Below are positions 53,026 to 60,541 of a stretch of 64,000 bases of DNA, in pieces. The translations under genes were made by a program, and so were the position numbers. The first letter of the stretch is position 1. Every line of letters begins with the position of its first letter. The notes below the pieces were generated by a model, which saw only the letters and a program-made list of their open reading frames with translations, had not been told where the DNA came from and ran no database searches. Source of the DNA: AC-49 sp963766605 (GTDB lineage Bacteria; Actinomycetota; Thermoleophilia; Solirubrobacterales; Solirubrobacteraceae); assembly GCA_963766605.1 (NCBI GenBank), contig CAVYAT010000005.1:620001-684000 (forward strand). The letters run 5' to 3'.

Positions 53026-54312
53026 TCAGGCCAGCGCGGCTGCACGCGCCTGGGCGATGGCGTCCGCTCCGGCGTCGCCGACCAGCAGCTCCGGGCGCAG
53101 CGTCCCGCTGCTCAGAAGATCCAGTGCCGGGTAGCGGCCGGTCGACGCGAGCGCCGCGTCGAACGCCACCACCGTCGTCTCGCCCCCCAGCGGCTCCGAG
53201 CTGACGGCGACGACGGTCAGCGTGCCGCCGTCGCGGATCGCCCGTGCCGCGGCCAGCGCCTTGCGCGCGACCGGCGGGTGGGTGCCGTCGAGCCCGTCGA
53301 TCAGGACGACCGCGTGGCCGCCGCGAGCGGCGATCCGCTTGGCCGTCTCGACCGCGCGCTCGATCGCCTGGCCCTGCGCGTCGGCCGACGCGCCGAGCGC
53401 GACCGTCGCCACCGGCTCGATGCCGGCCGCTGTCCAGTCGCCGATCTCCTCGGGCCGCACGCCCGCCAGCACGACGCTCAGCTCGATGCCCTCGACGCCG
53501 CGCAGCGCGACGGCGAGGCGCCGCAGCGCCTCGGTCTTGCCCGACCGTGCCGCGCCGACGATCGTCGCGCGCGAGCCGCGGCCGACCGGGGTCAGCCACT
53601 CGATCGCCTTGAGCGTCGGGTCCTCGGAGGCCAGCGCGAAGCGCTCGGCCGGGAACACGCACGGCAGGTCGTCGAAGTGGGTGCCCTCGGCGACCTCGTC
53701 GGCCGGGCGGCCGTTGATCGTGTCGACGCGAACCAGCGACGGGTAGCGCTCCGAGCGCCGGGGCGGGCGCATCGGCCCGGTCACCGCGTCGCCCGACACG
53801 AGCTCGCAGCGGCGGACCTGAGCGGCCGAGATGTAGACGTCGTCGTCGGACGGCTCGGGCGGCGAGGTGCGCAGGAAGCCCGACCCGTTGCCGAGCAGCT
53901 CGACGACACCCTCGACCTGCGTCTCGGCGCCGGTCTCCTCCTCGTCGTCGCGCGAGCGGCCGCGGCGCGAGCGAGACGGGCGCGGCGCCGCGTCCTCGTC
54001 GGCGGCTCCCTCGTCGGCGTCCCGCACACGTCGCGAGCGCGAACGCGTCGACCGCGAGCGCCGCGGCGATGCCTCCTCGTCGGCGTCGGCGTCAGCCTCG
54101 GGAGCGTCGGCCGCGGAAGCGTCAGCGTCGGGCGCCGCGTCGACGCCATCGCCGTCGTCGGCGCCCGGGTCGCCGCCCTGGCGCTCGATGATCGCGTTGA
54201 TCAGGTCAGCCTTGCGCAGCCGGCGGTAGCCGTCGAGGCCGAGCTCGGACGCGAGTGTGTGGAGATCCGCCAGCGGACTGTCGGACAGGGCGGAACGGCT
54301 GAGAACGGACAC
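53026..54312 (-). CDS. Compact Rho-like termination factor lacking RNA-translocation loops
   Basis: A 428-residue protein, smaller than actinobacterial Rho. It has a Rho_N/SAP-like start (LADLHTLASELGLDGYRRLR), an acidic/Arg-Ser-rich insertion (50-130), a cold-shock RNA-binding domain (EGVVELLGNGSGFLRT to ~210) and an ATPase core with Walker A GAARSGKTEALRR (253-265), Walker B AVVLIDGLD (334-342) and LLSSGTLRPELL. Canonical Q-loop residues after Walker B and the R-loop segment GTGN are missing; LIDERPEEVTDM is replaced by LAGVRPEEIGDW. GTG 54312 is preceded by GGAGG at six bases. It may be the main Rho of this lineage or a paralogue without helicase activity. Confidence 0.8.
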   Translation of the reverse strand: MSVLSRSALSDSPLADLHTLASELGLDGYRRLRKADLINAIIERQGGDPGADDGDGVDAAPDADASAADAPEADADADEEASPRRSRSTRSRSRRVRDADEGAADEDAAPRPSRSRRGRSRDDEEETGAETQVEGVVELLGNGSGFLRTSPPEPSDDDVYISAAQVRRCELVSGDAVTGPMRPPRRSERYPSLVRVDTINGRPADEVAEGTHFDDLPCVFPAERFALASEDPTLKAIEWLTPVGRGSRATIVGAARSGKTEALRRLAVALRGVEGIELSVVLAGVRPEEIGDWTAAGIEPVATVALGASADAQGQAIERAVETAKRIAARGGHAVVLIDGLDGTHPPVARKALAAARAIRDGGTLTVVAVSSEPLGGETTVVAFDAALASTGRYPALDLLSSGTLRPELLVGDAGADAIAQARAAALA

Positions 54313-54402
54313 AGAGGTCCTCCTTGAATCGGTGGAATCGTCGGTGGGCGTCCAGCCGCGTTGGGATCAGCGGCCAGGCGACGCGTCACACAGGGTACTT
54401 CG

Positions 54403-55092
54403 TCAGCTCACGGGCTGAGCCTCCACCAATGCCTGGAGCCACTTCGCGAACTCCGGCCGCGACTGCCAGTCGGACTCGAACTTGTCGATCCCCGACGTCG
54501 TCAGTGGGTGGTGGAGCATCTGGTCGAGCACCTTCGCCGGAACCGTCGCAACCTCGCAGCCCAGCGACGCCGCGGTGACGATGTGCGTCGGATGGCGGAT
54601 CGACGCGGCGAGCACCTGTGCCGTGTAGCCGCCCGGGCGCAGCGTGTCGATGATCTCTGACACGACGGTGGTCGAATCGACCGAGATGTCGTCGAGGCGG
54701 CCCATGAAGCACGAGATGAACGTCGCCCCTGCTTCGGCGGTCATCAGCGCCTGGGTCGGGCTGAAGACGAGCGTCATGTTGATCGGGATGCCCTCGGCCG
54801 ACATCCGCCGCGTCGCCTCGAGGCCGGCCTCGCCGAACGGGACCTTGACGACGATGTGCTCGTGCAGCGTGCGCAGCGCGTGGCCCTCGCGGACCATCGC
54901 GTCGGCGTCACGGGAGACCACCTCGGCCGACGTCGGGCCGTCGACGAGATCGCAGATCTGCTTGATCGCGGCGCCCGGATCGCCCTCTTCCTTGGCGAGC
55001 AGCGAGGGGTTGGTGGTCGCGCCGGACAGGATGCCCCACGGGGCGATGCGCTGTACCTCGGCCACGGAACCGGTGTCGATGAAGAGCCTCAT
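54403..55092 (-). CDS. tal: Transaldolase/fructose-6-phosphate aldolase family protein
   Basis: A 229-residue barrel enzyme of the small transaldolase (MipB/TalC) type. It has the family start RLFIDTGSVAEVQRIA, GATTNPSLLAKEE, the Schiff-base lysine in HIVVKVPFGEAGLEATRR, and NMTLVFSPTQAL plus SCFMGRLDDI. It either transfers dihydroxyacetone in the pentose phosphate pathway or splits fructose-6-phosphate; sequence alone does not decide. ATG 55092 overlaps the folP stop as ATGA. Confidence 0.9.
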   Translation of the reverse strand: MRLFIDTGSVAEVQRIAPWGILSGATTNPSLLAKEEGDPGAAIKQICDLVDGPTSAEVVSRDADAMVREGHALRTLHEHIVVKVPFGEAGLEATRRMSAEGIPINMTLVFSPTQALMTAEAGATFISCFMGRLDDISVDSTTVVSEIIDTLRPGGYTAQVLAASIRHPTHIVTAASLGCEVATVPAKVLDQMLHHPLTTSGIDKFESDWQSRPEFAKWLQALVEAQPVS

Positions 55093-56000
55093 GACTCGGA
55101 GCCTACCCCCGGGGCGGCCCGAATCCACTTGATTGCCTCGTCGGTCACGTCAAATTCACCCAACGGCTCGTCGCCGGCGAGCACCCGCAGGACGCGCAGG
55201 TGGGCGGCGACGGCGCCGACGTCGTGCACCCGCAACATGGCCGCGCCGGCCGCGGTCGCGAACGCGGCGGCGGCCAGGGTCTCGGCGAGACGGTCGTGCG
55301 GCGGCGCGCCGGTGATCGCGCCCAGGAAGTACTTGCGCGAGATCGCGGCCAGCACCGGGCGCCCGAGCTCAGCGATCAGGCCCAGCTCGCGCAGCACGGC
55401 CAGCGACTCGGCGGGCGTCTTGGCGAAGTCCGGGCCCGGGTCGAGCAGCAGCTGCTCGGGCGCGACGCCGTGGGCCAGCGCGACCTCGACGCGCTCGCGC
55501 AGGAACGCGACGACGTCGGCGACCACGCCGTCGCCGTCGTAGCCCGGAAACGACTCCTGCTTGGGGGCCGCGCGGGTGTGCATGACGACCAGTCCCGCGC
55601 CGCTGCGCGCACACAGCCGCGCCAGCTCGGGGTCGCGCAGCCCACTCGTGTCGTTGATCAGCGCCGCCCCGGCGTCGAGCACGATGGCGGCGACGGCCGG
55701 CTTGTAGGTGTCGACCGAAACCGTGATTCCTCCGGCGGCCAGCGCGCTGACCAGCGGGACGAGCAGCGCCGCCTCCTCGACGGCCGGCGTGGCGGCCGAG
55801 TAGGTCACGCCGGACTCGGCGCCGACGTCGATCAGATCGGCGCCTTCGGCGACCAGGCGCCGCGCGTGCTCGGTCGCGGCCTCGGTGCTCGTGAGGCGCA
55901 CCACGTCGGAGAACGAGTCGGGGCCGACGTTGACGATCCCCATCAGCGCCGGGCGCCCGGGCACGATGTCCAGCGTGCGGTCGCGCAGCGTCAGTCGCAT
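55089..56000 (-). CDS. folP: Dihydropteroate synthase
   Basis: Joins pterin pyrophosphate to p-aminobenzoate in folate synthesis. The 303-residue protein shows ALMGIVNVGPDSFSDV, ADLIDVGAESG, INDTSGLRDPELA, VVMHTR and LLLDPGPDFAKT, followed by RPVLAAISRKYFLG and the terminal RVHDVGAVA. In folP the usual LNVTPDSFSDG motif is here NVGPDSFSDV, a minor variant. No other folate gene is adjacent. It overlaps the RibD-like gene by 10 bases and tal by four. Confidence 0.93.
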   Translation of the reverse strand: MRLTLRDRTLDIVPGRPALMGIVNVGPDSFSDVVRLTSTEAATEHARRLVAEGADLIDVGAESGVTYSAATPAVEEAALLVPLVSALAAGGITVSVDTYKPAVAAIVLDAGAALINDTSGLRDPELARLCARSGAGLVVMHTRAAPKQESFPGYDGDGVVADVVAFLRERVEVALAHGVAPEQLLLDPGPDFAKTPAESLAVLRELGLIAELGRPVLAAISRKYFLGAITGAPPHDRLAETLAAAAFATAAGAAMLRVHDVGAVAAHLRVLRVLAGDEPLGEFDVTDEAIKWIRAAPGVGSES

Positions 56001-56713
56001 CGGCGGTAGTGCAGCATCAGATGGTCGCCGGCGCGGGCGGCGTTGGCGAGCATCATCGCCGCCGGCTCGCCGAGCAGCTGGCCGGTCAGGATCGACGGGC
56101 CCTCACCTGCGACGAGCAGCGGCGCGACGGTCAGGACGAGGTCGGTCATCGTGCCGTCGGCGGCGAGGTCGTGCAGCAGCGACGGCCCACCCTCGCAGAC
56201 GATCAGCTGCGCCCCGTGGTTGGCCGCGAGGTCGGCGACGACGCCCGCCGGCGTGAGTGGATCGAGCGCCACGAGCCGCGCTCCGGCCAGCGAGGCCTCG
56301 CCGACGTCGTCGGTGTAGACGACGACGTCGACGTCGCCCTCGGCCAGCAGCGGCACATCGTGGAGCAGCGACCAGCGGCGCGAGATCGTCGCGACGAGCG
56401 GCTGGGCGGTCCGCCGGCCGGCGAGACGCCACTCGCGCTGGTCGGGGTCCAGGAGCGTCGCGTAGCGCTCGGTGGTCAGCGTATTGCGCCCGACGAACAC
56501 CGCGTCGGCGGCACTGCGCAACTCGCGCAGGAGCGCGCGGTCGGCCGGGTTGCCGAGGCCGCCGGCGCGGCCGTCGAGCGTCGCGTGGCCGTCGAGCGAG
56601 GCGATCATCGCGCCAACGACGCGCGGAACCCCGTCGCCGGGCGGACGCAGGTCCAGGCCGGCCACGAACACACGCGCCGTGATCGCCTCACCGGCGGCCG
56701 CGAGCGGCGTCAT
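55991..56713 (-). CDS. RibD C-terminal-domain (riboflavin-type) reductase
   Basis: A 240-residue reductase of the RibD_C/DHFR fold. It has VVGAMIASLDGHATLDGRAGGL, the NADPH-site segment DAVFVGRNTLTTERY, CEGGPSLLHDLAADG and LVLTVAPLLVAGEGPSIL. It lacks the N-terminal deaminase domain of full RibD, so it is either the reductase half of riboflavin synthesis or one of the many stand-alone relatives. ATG 56713 lies 14 bases after the sigma-factor stop; no clear ribosome site is seen. It overlaps folP by 10 bases. Confidence 0.85.
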   Translation of the reverse strand: MTPLAAAGEAITARVFVAGLDLRPPGDGVPRVVGAMIASLDGHATLDGRAGGLGNPADRALLRELRSAADAVFVGRNTLTTERYATLLDPDQREWRLAGRRTAQPLVATISRRWSLLHDVPLLAEGDVDVVVYTDDVGEASLAGARLVALDPLTPAGVVADLAANHGAQLIVCEGGPSLLHDLAADGTMTDLVLTVAPLLVAGEGPSILTGQLLGEPAAMMLANAARAGDHLMLHYRRCD

Positions 56714-56727
56714 GTGGTCGTCGGCGC

Positions 56728-58377
56728 TCAGGGCTTCGTGCACGGGATGCCAACCGCGCTGGGCCGGCACGGCGGCAGCGGCGGCGGCGCGAGCGTCGAC
56801 GTCGTGGTCGTGGTCGACGGCGGCGGCGCGGCCTGCGTCGTCGTGGTCGTCACCGGCGGAGGCGGCGGCGTGGCCTGGGTCGTGGTCGTGCCGGTCAGCG
56901 GCGGGCGCGATGTGGTCTTGGTGCCCGACGAGCCCGAGCCGCCGCCGGTCGCGTGGATCGTCGACGTGTGGTGCGGTGTGGTGTGGTGGGTCGTCGTATG
57001 GCGGTGGACCGTCGTCTGTGTCGCGACGTGGAACGTCGTCGTCGGCGTGCTCGTGGTCGTGACGGGGTTGCTCGCCACGACGACGGCTGTCGACTTGTGA
57101 CGGTGGCGGCGATGATGGTGGCGATGGTGGACGACGGCCTTCTTGTGGTGCACGGTGGCACGGTGGTGATGGACGACCGGCGTCGCGACCAGCGGGGTCG
57201 TGCCGAGCACGATCGGCGTCGTCTGGGCGGCACGGCGCGCCGCGGTCGTCGAGTCGGTGTCGTCGCCGGGCAGCAGCTGCGTGAACAGCACCGCCAACAG
57301 CGCGAGCCCGAGCGCGGCCAGGGCGGCACGGCGACGGTGGTGCGAGCGGCGTGCGTGGCCGTCGGCGGCGGTGGCAGCGGCAGCGGCAGCGGTGACGCCG
57401 TCGCCCGCGCCGGCCGCGGCGCCCGCGCCGGCCCCGACGAGCACGTCGCCACCCGAGCCGCCCGCGCCCGCGCCACCGGTCGGCGTGCCCGAGCCGGAGC
57501 CGCCCCCCTCCCCCCCGCCGCTGCGGGGGCTGTTGGCCGCCTCGCTCCAGTCGTAGCCGGTCCGGTCGGCCGCCTTGGCGATCGTCGCCTTGCGCAGCCA
57601 CAGCAGCGGGACGATCGGCGCCCATGCGCGGTAGGAGACGCCGGCCTCCTCCATCGCCTCGACGCTGACCTTGCAGGTCGGGCAGTCGGCGACGTGGGCC
57701 TTGAGCCACCGCTTGTCGTCGGCGTCCTTGAGCTGGCCGTCCTGGCGCATCGCGATCAGCGGCAGCGCGCGCTGGCAGTCGGGCGTCGCCGCCGACACCG
57801 AGGCCAGCGCGCTACCGACCAGCTCGTCGCGCAGCTTGATGCGGGCGCGCGAGATCAGCTGGGCGACCGAGTTGCGGTTCATGTCCATGACCGCGGCGAT
57901 CTCGTCGTAGCTCATGTCCTCGAGCTCGCGCAGCGCGAGCACCTCGCGCTGACGCTCAGGCAACTTCGCGTTGGCCGTCTGGACGCTCTCCTGGAGCGCC
58001 GCCAGCATCGCTGCCCGCTCGGGGTCGACGTCGATGTGACCCCGTTCATCTCCATGGAGGGGCCGGCCGGTCACGTCGCCGATCTCCTCCACGGGATCGG
58101 CCCGCTTGCGCTTGCCGATGATGTCGTAGCTCGCGTTGCGCGCCGCGGTGAACAGGTACGCGCCGAAGTTGAGCTCTCCGGTGATCTTGGGCAGCCGTTG
58201 CAGGACCTTGACGAACGCGTCCTGTGTGGCGTCGGCGGCGTCCTCACGCGATCCGACGAGGCGCAGGCAGAAGTTGAAGATCCGGCTCTCGTAGGCGTCG
58301 TACAGCGTGGCGAACGCCTGACCGTCGCCTTCGGCGGCGGCGCGGGCCAGTCGTCCCTCGTCAGCGACTGCGGCCAT
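56728..58377 (-). CDS. ECF sigma factor fused to zinc-finger anti-sigma domain, membrane segment and His/Thr-rich tail
   Basis: A 549-residue fusion. Residues 1-60 hold sigma region 2 (GQAFATLYDAYESRIFNFC, DAADATQDAFVKVLQRL) and 139-185 region 4 (LPERQREVLALRELEDMSYDE and AQLISRARIKLR). Residues 201-240 form a zinc-associated anti-sigma motif with C201, H228, C232 and C235 (HxxxCxxC). After a Gly-rich linker comes one membrane helix at 351-369, then an outer part with a His-rich stretch (403-427) and a Thr/Pro/Ser-rich tail. The protein is thus a sigma factor tethered to the membrane with a built-in inhibitor. Proteolysis or metal binding outside may release it. It lies directly downstream of a large secreted protein gene. 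Confidence 0.9.
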   Translation of the reverse strand: MAAVADEGRLARAAAEGDGQAFATLYDAYESRIFNFCLRLVGSREDAADATQDAFVKVLQRLPKITGELNFGAYLFTAARNASYDIIGKRKRADPVEEIGDVTGRPLHGDERGHIDVDPERAAMLAALQESVQTANAKLPERQREVLALRELEDMSYDEIAAVMDMNRNSVAQLISRARIKLRDELVGSALASVSAATPDCQRALPLIAMRQDGQLKDADDKRWLKAHVADCPTCKVSVEAMEEAGVSYRAWAPIVPLLWLRKATIAKAADRTGYDWSEAANSPRSGGGEGGGSGSGTPTGGAGAGGSGGDVLVGAGAGAAAGAGDGVTAAAAAATAADGHARRSHHRRRAALAALGLALLAVLFTQLLPGDDTDSTTAARRAAQTTPIVLGTTPLVATPVVHHHRATVHHKKAVVHHRHHHRRHRHKSTAVVVASNPVTTTSTPTTTFHVATQTTVHRHTTTHHTTPHHTSTIHATGGGSGSSGTKTTSRPPLTGTTTTQATPPPPPVTTTTTQAAPPPSTTTTTSTLAPPPLPPCRPSAVGIPCTKP

Positions 58378-58398
58378 TGCCGTGATGATGGCACCTGA

Positions 58399-60432
58399 TC
58401 ACTTGCCAATGCGAATCTGGCGCGTGATCTTCTGCGACCGCGAACCGGCCTTGTCGGTCGCTGTGGCCGACAGCGTGTGGTTGCCCGAGTGGCGGAAGAC
58501 GTGACGGACGGTGAGCCGCGTGCCGTTGCCGGTGACCAGCGGTGTGCCGTCGCCGAAGTTCAGGGTGATCGTCGCGACGCCGCTCGAGCCCGGCTTGCCC
58601 TTGGGCACCGGCGCGGCCGGCGGCGCGGGCGTGGTGGGCGTCGTTGGCGCGGTCTGATGTGTGATCGGGCCCTTGCGCTTACGGGTCACGCCCGGGATCA
58701 CGGTCTGCATCAGGTCCTGGGCGCGGACGGTGACGGTCAGCGGCTTGCCCTTCTTCTTCTTGCCCGTCAGGCCGATCGAGACGACCGGCGGCGTCGTGTC
58801 GAGGCGCAGGGCCCGGGCCGCCGTCGAGTTGATGGTCTGACCGCGCACGTCGACGGCCGACACGTTCCAGGTGTGGACGCCGTCGGGCAACGGCTTGGTC
58901 GGCGCGAAGGTCGTGCTCTGTGTTGTGCCGACCGGGATCTTGTCGACCGTCACGGTGTAGTTGACCGGCCCCCACAGATCACGCGCGGCCGCCCAGCTCA
59001 GCAGCGGGAGAGCCGTGCGCTTGAACCTCGTGTTCGTGTTGAGCGTGAACGAGCCCGGCGGGCGGTCGTACATCGCTACGGCGATCGTGCGGGCGTCGGC
59101 CGAGCCCTGGACGAATCCGATCGCCACATCGCCGACGCGGTCGCCGGAGGCGTCGAACCCGAGGTCCGGGTCGACCGCGCCGAGCGCCGGGTTGGAGACG
59201 GTCACGTCGGGGTCGGGCCTGGGCACCGTGCGCTTGCTGGCCACGACCTCCCACTGACGGTTGTGGACCGTCGCGGCGCCGTCCCCCGGCACCGGGTCCT
59301 GGATCCACGAGACGGTCGGGAAGCCCCCGTCGGGGAACGTCGCCAGCGGCGTCGGCAGGAGGCCCGACGGCGGCGTGTCGAGACGTGTCAGCGGCTGCCA
59401 CGTGGCGTCGTGCAGCACATCCCCGAACGCGGCGAAGTCGTCGGCGCCCGCCGCGGTGGCGATTCCGTCGCCCAGCGAGTTGACGGTGATCCGTGGGTTG
59501 GCGCCGTTCTCGCTGCCGACCAGCACCTGGCCGGGGTCGAGCAGCGACCCGACGAGCGGGCGGGTGACGATGTGGGTGCCATCGGCGAACACCTGGCGGA
59601 AGACGAGCCACGCGAACGACGGGTCGTCACGCACGGCGATGTCGGGCTCGTCGGCCGAGCCGGCCGCGGAGCCCGTGCCAGGCTCGGTGGCGAACGTCGC
59701 GTCCTGGGGATACAGCGACAGCGTCGGGCCGAGGATCCGGCGCAGGTAGACGTGGCTGCGCCCATCGGTTCCGGTCTCACCCCAGACCGCGATCCCCGTG
59801 CCGTCCGCGGTCGCGACGACCTTCGAGCGTCGCGTCGCGTCACCGGCCGGCTGGCTGGGATCGACGTCGAGCGGTTGCGCGATCGTCGAGAAGACGTTGG
59901 CCGTGCGCGCCATCTGCGCAGCGAAGATGTTCGACGCCCCGGCCGGACCCGGCGCGGTCCACGTCGCGTAGGCCTCGCCGTGGATCGACATCGAGACTGA
60001 CGGGTTGGAGCCGGTGGCCGACAGCAGCGCCGGCGCCGACCAGCTCGTCGCCCCCGCCGCGCGGACACTGGCGAAGACCGCGCCGCCCTCGACCCACAGC
60101 GCCGCATCGCGGCCGCCGTTCCCGGCGGCGATGACCGGCTGCGAGGCGGGCGCCGACAGGCCCGCGTCGAGCTGCTCGGGCGTCTGCCACACGCCGCCTG
60201 CCAGCCGCGAGGCGAAGACCCTCGGGATGCCGCCCGCGTTCTTGACGTAGACGAGTGCGCCGGAGCCGTCGAATGCCACGTCGAGGCCGCCCAGCCGCTG
60301 GATGTCCGCGCTTGGCCCGTCGACCGCGGCGGCCGGGAAGTAGTTCGCGCGAGCCGCCCCGGGCAGGGCCAGCACAAGGCCGGCCAGCAGCGTCGCGGGC
60401 ACGGGTCGGCAGCGGATCGAGCCTAGAAGCAC
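58399..60432 (-). CDS. Large secreted beta-repeat protein with PKD-like C-terminus
   Basis: A 677-residue protein with a signal peptide (VPATLLAGLVLALPGAARA). The main part has repeated blocks such as LGGLDVAFDGSGALVYVK, SQPVIAAGNGGRDAALWVEG, VVATADGTGIAVWGE and EPDIAVRDDPSFAWLVF, which suggests a beta-propeller. The C-terminal 180 residues contain Ig-like and PKD-like segments (TTPPVVSIGLTGKKKKGKPL and LNFGDGTPLVTGNGTRLTV followed by RHSGNHTLSATATD). The function is unknown. It starts at GTG 60432 and precedes the sigma/anti-sigma fusion by 21 bases on the same strand, so they are likely one operon. Confidence 0.75.
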   Translation of the reverse strand: MLLGSIRCRPVPATLLAGLVLALPGAARANYFPAAAVDGPSADIQRLGGLDVAFDGSGALVYVKNAGGIPRVFASRLAGGVWQTPEQLDAGLSAPASQPVIAAGNGGRDAALWVEGGAVFASVRAAGATSWSAPALLSATGSNPSVSMSIHGEAYATWTAPGPAGASNIFAAQMARTANVFSTIAQPLDVDPSQPAGDATRRSKVVATADGTGIAVWGETGTDGRSHVYLRRILGPTLSLYPQDATFATEPGTGSAAGSADEPDIAVRDDPSFAWLVFRQVFADGTHIVTRPLVGSLLDPGQVLVGSENGANPRITVNSLGDGIATAAGADDFAAFGDVLHDATWQPLTRLDTPPSGLLPTPLATFPDGGFPTVSWIQDPVPGDGAATVHNRQWEVVASKRTVPRPDPDVTVSNPALGAVDPDLGFDASGDRVGDVAIGFVQGSADARTIAVAMYDRPPGSFTLNTNTRFKRTALPLLSWAAARDLWGPVNYTVTVDKIPVGTTQSTTFAPTKPLPDGVHTWNVSAVDVRGQTINSTAARALRLDTTPPVVSIGLTGKKKKGKPLTVTVRAQDLMQTVIPGVTRKRKGPITHQTAPTTPTTPAPPAAPVPKGKPGSSGVATITLNFGDGTPLVTGNGTRLTVRHVFRHSGNHTLSATATDKAGSRSQKITRQIRIGK

Positions 60433-60455
60433 GTCATGCGTCAGTGGGAGGTGTG

Positions 60456-60478
60456 GGTTGAGAATCGACCTCTCAACC
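60456..60478. repeat. Inverted repeat upstream of the secreted-protein gene
   Basis: GGTTGAGA (60456-60463) and TCTCAACC (60471-60478) form a perfect 8-base stem with a 7-base loop, 24 bases upstream of the GTG start on the minus strand. The direct repeat ACGCATC occurs twice nearby at 60498-60504 and 60517-60523. The gap 60433-60541 holds no other feature. It could be a regulator site for the secreted-protein/sigma operon or an RNA hairpin after the helicase gene. Confidence 0.45.
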
Positions 60479-60541
60479 GGCGAAGGGACGAGAACTTACG
60501 CATCGGTGACGACGCACGCATCAGTTGGGGGGCGGCGCGGG

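Noticed and set aside
57040..57180. Separate small His-rich protein
   Set aside because: The His-rich stretch is in frame with the sigma/anti-sigma fusion and has no own start signal.
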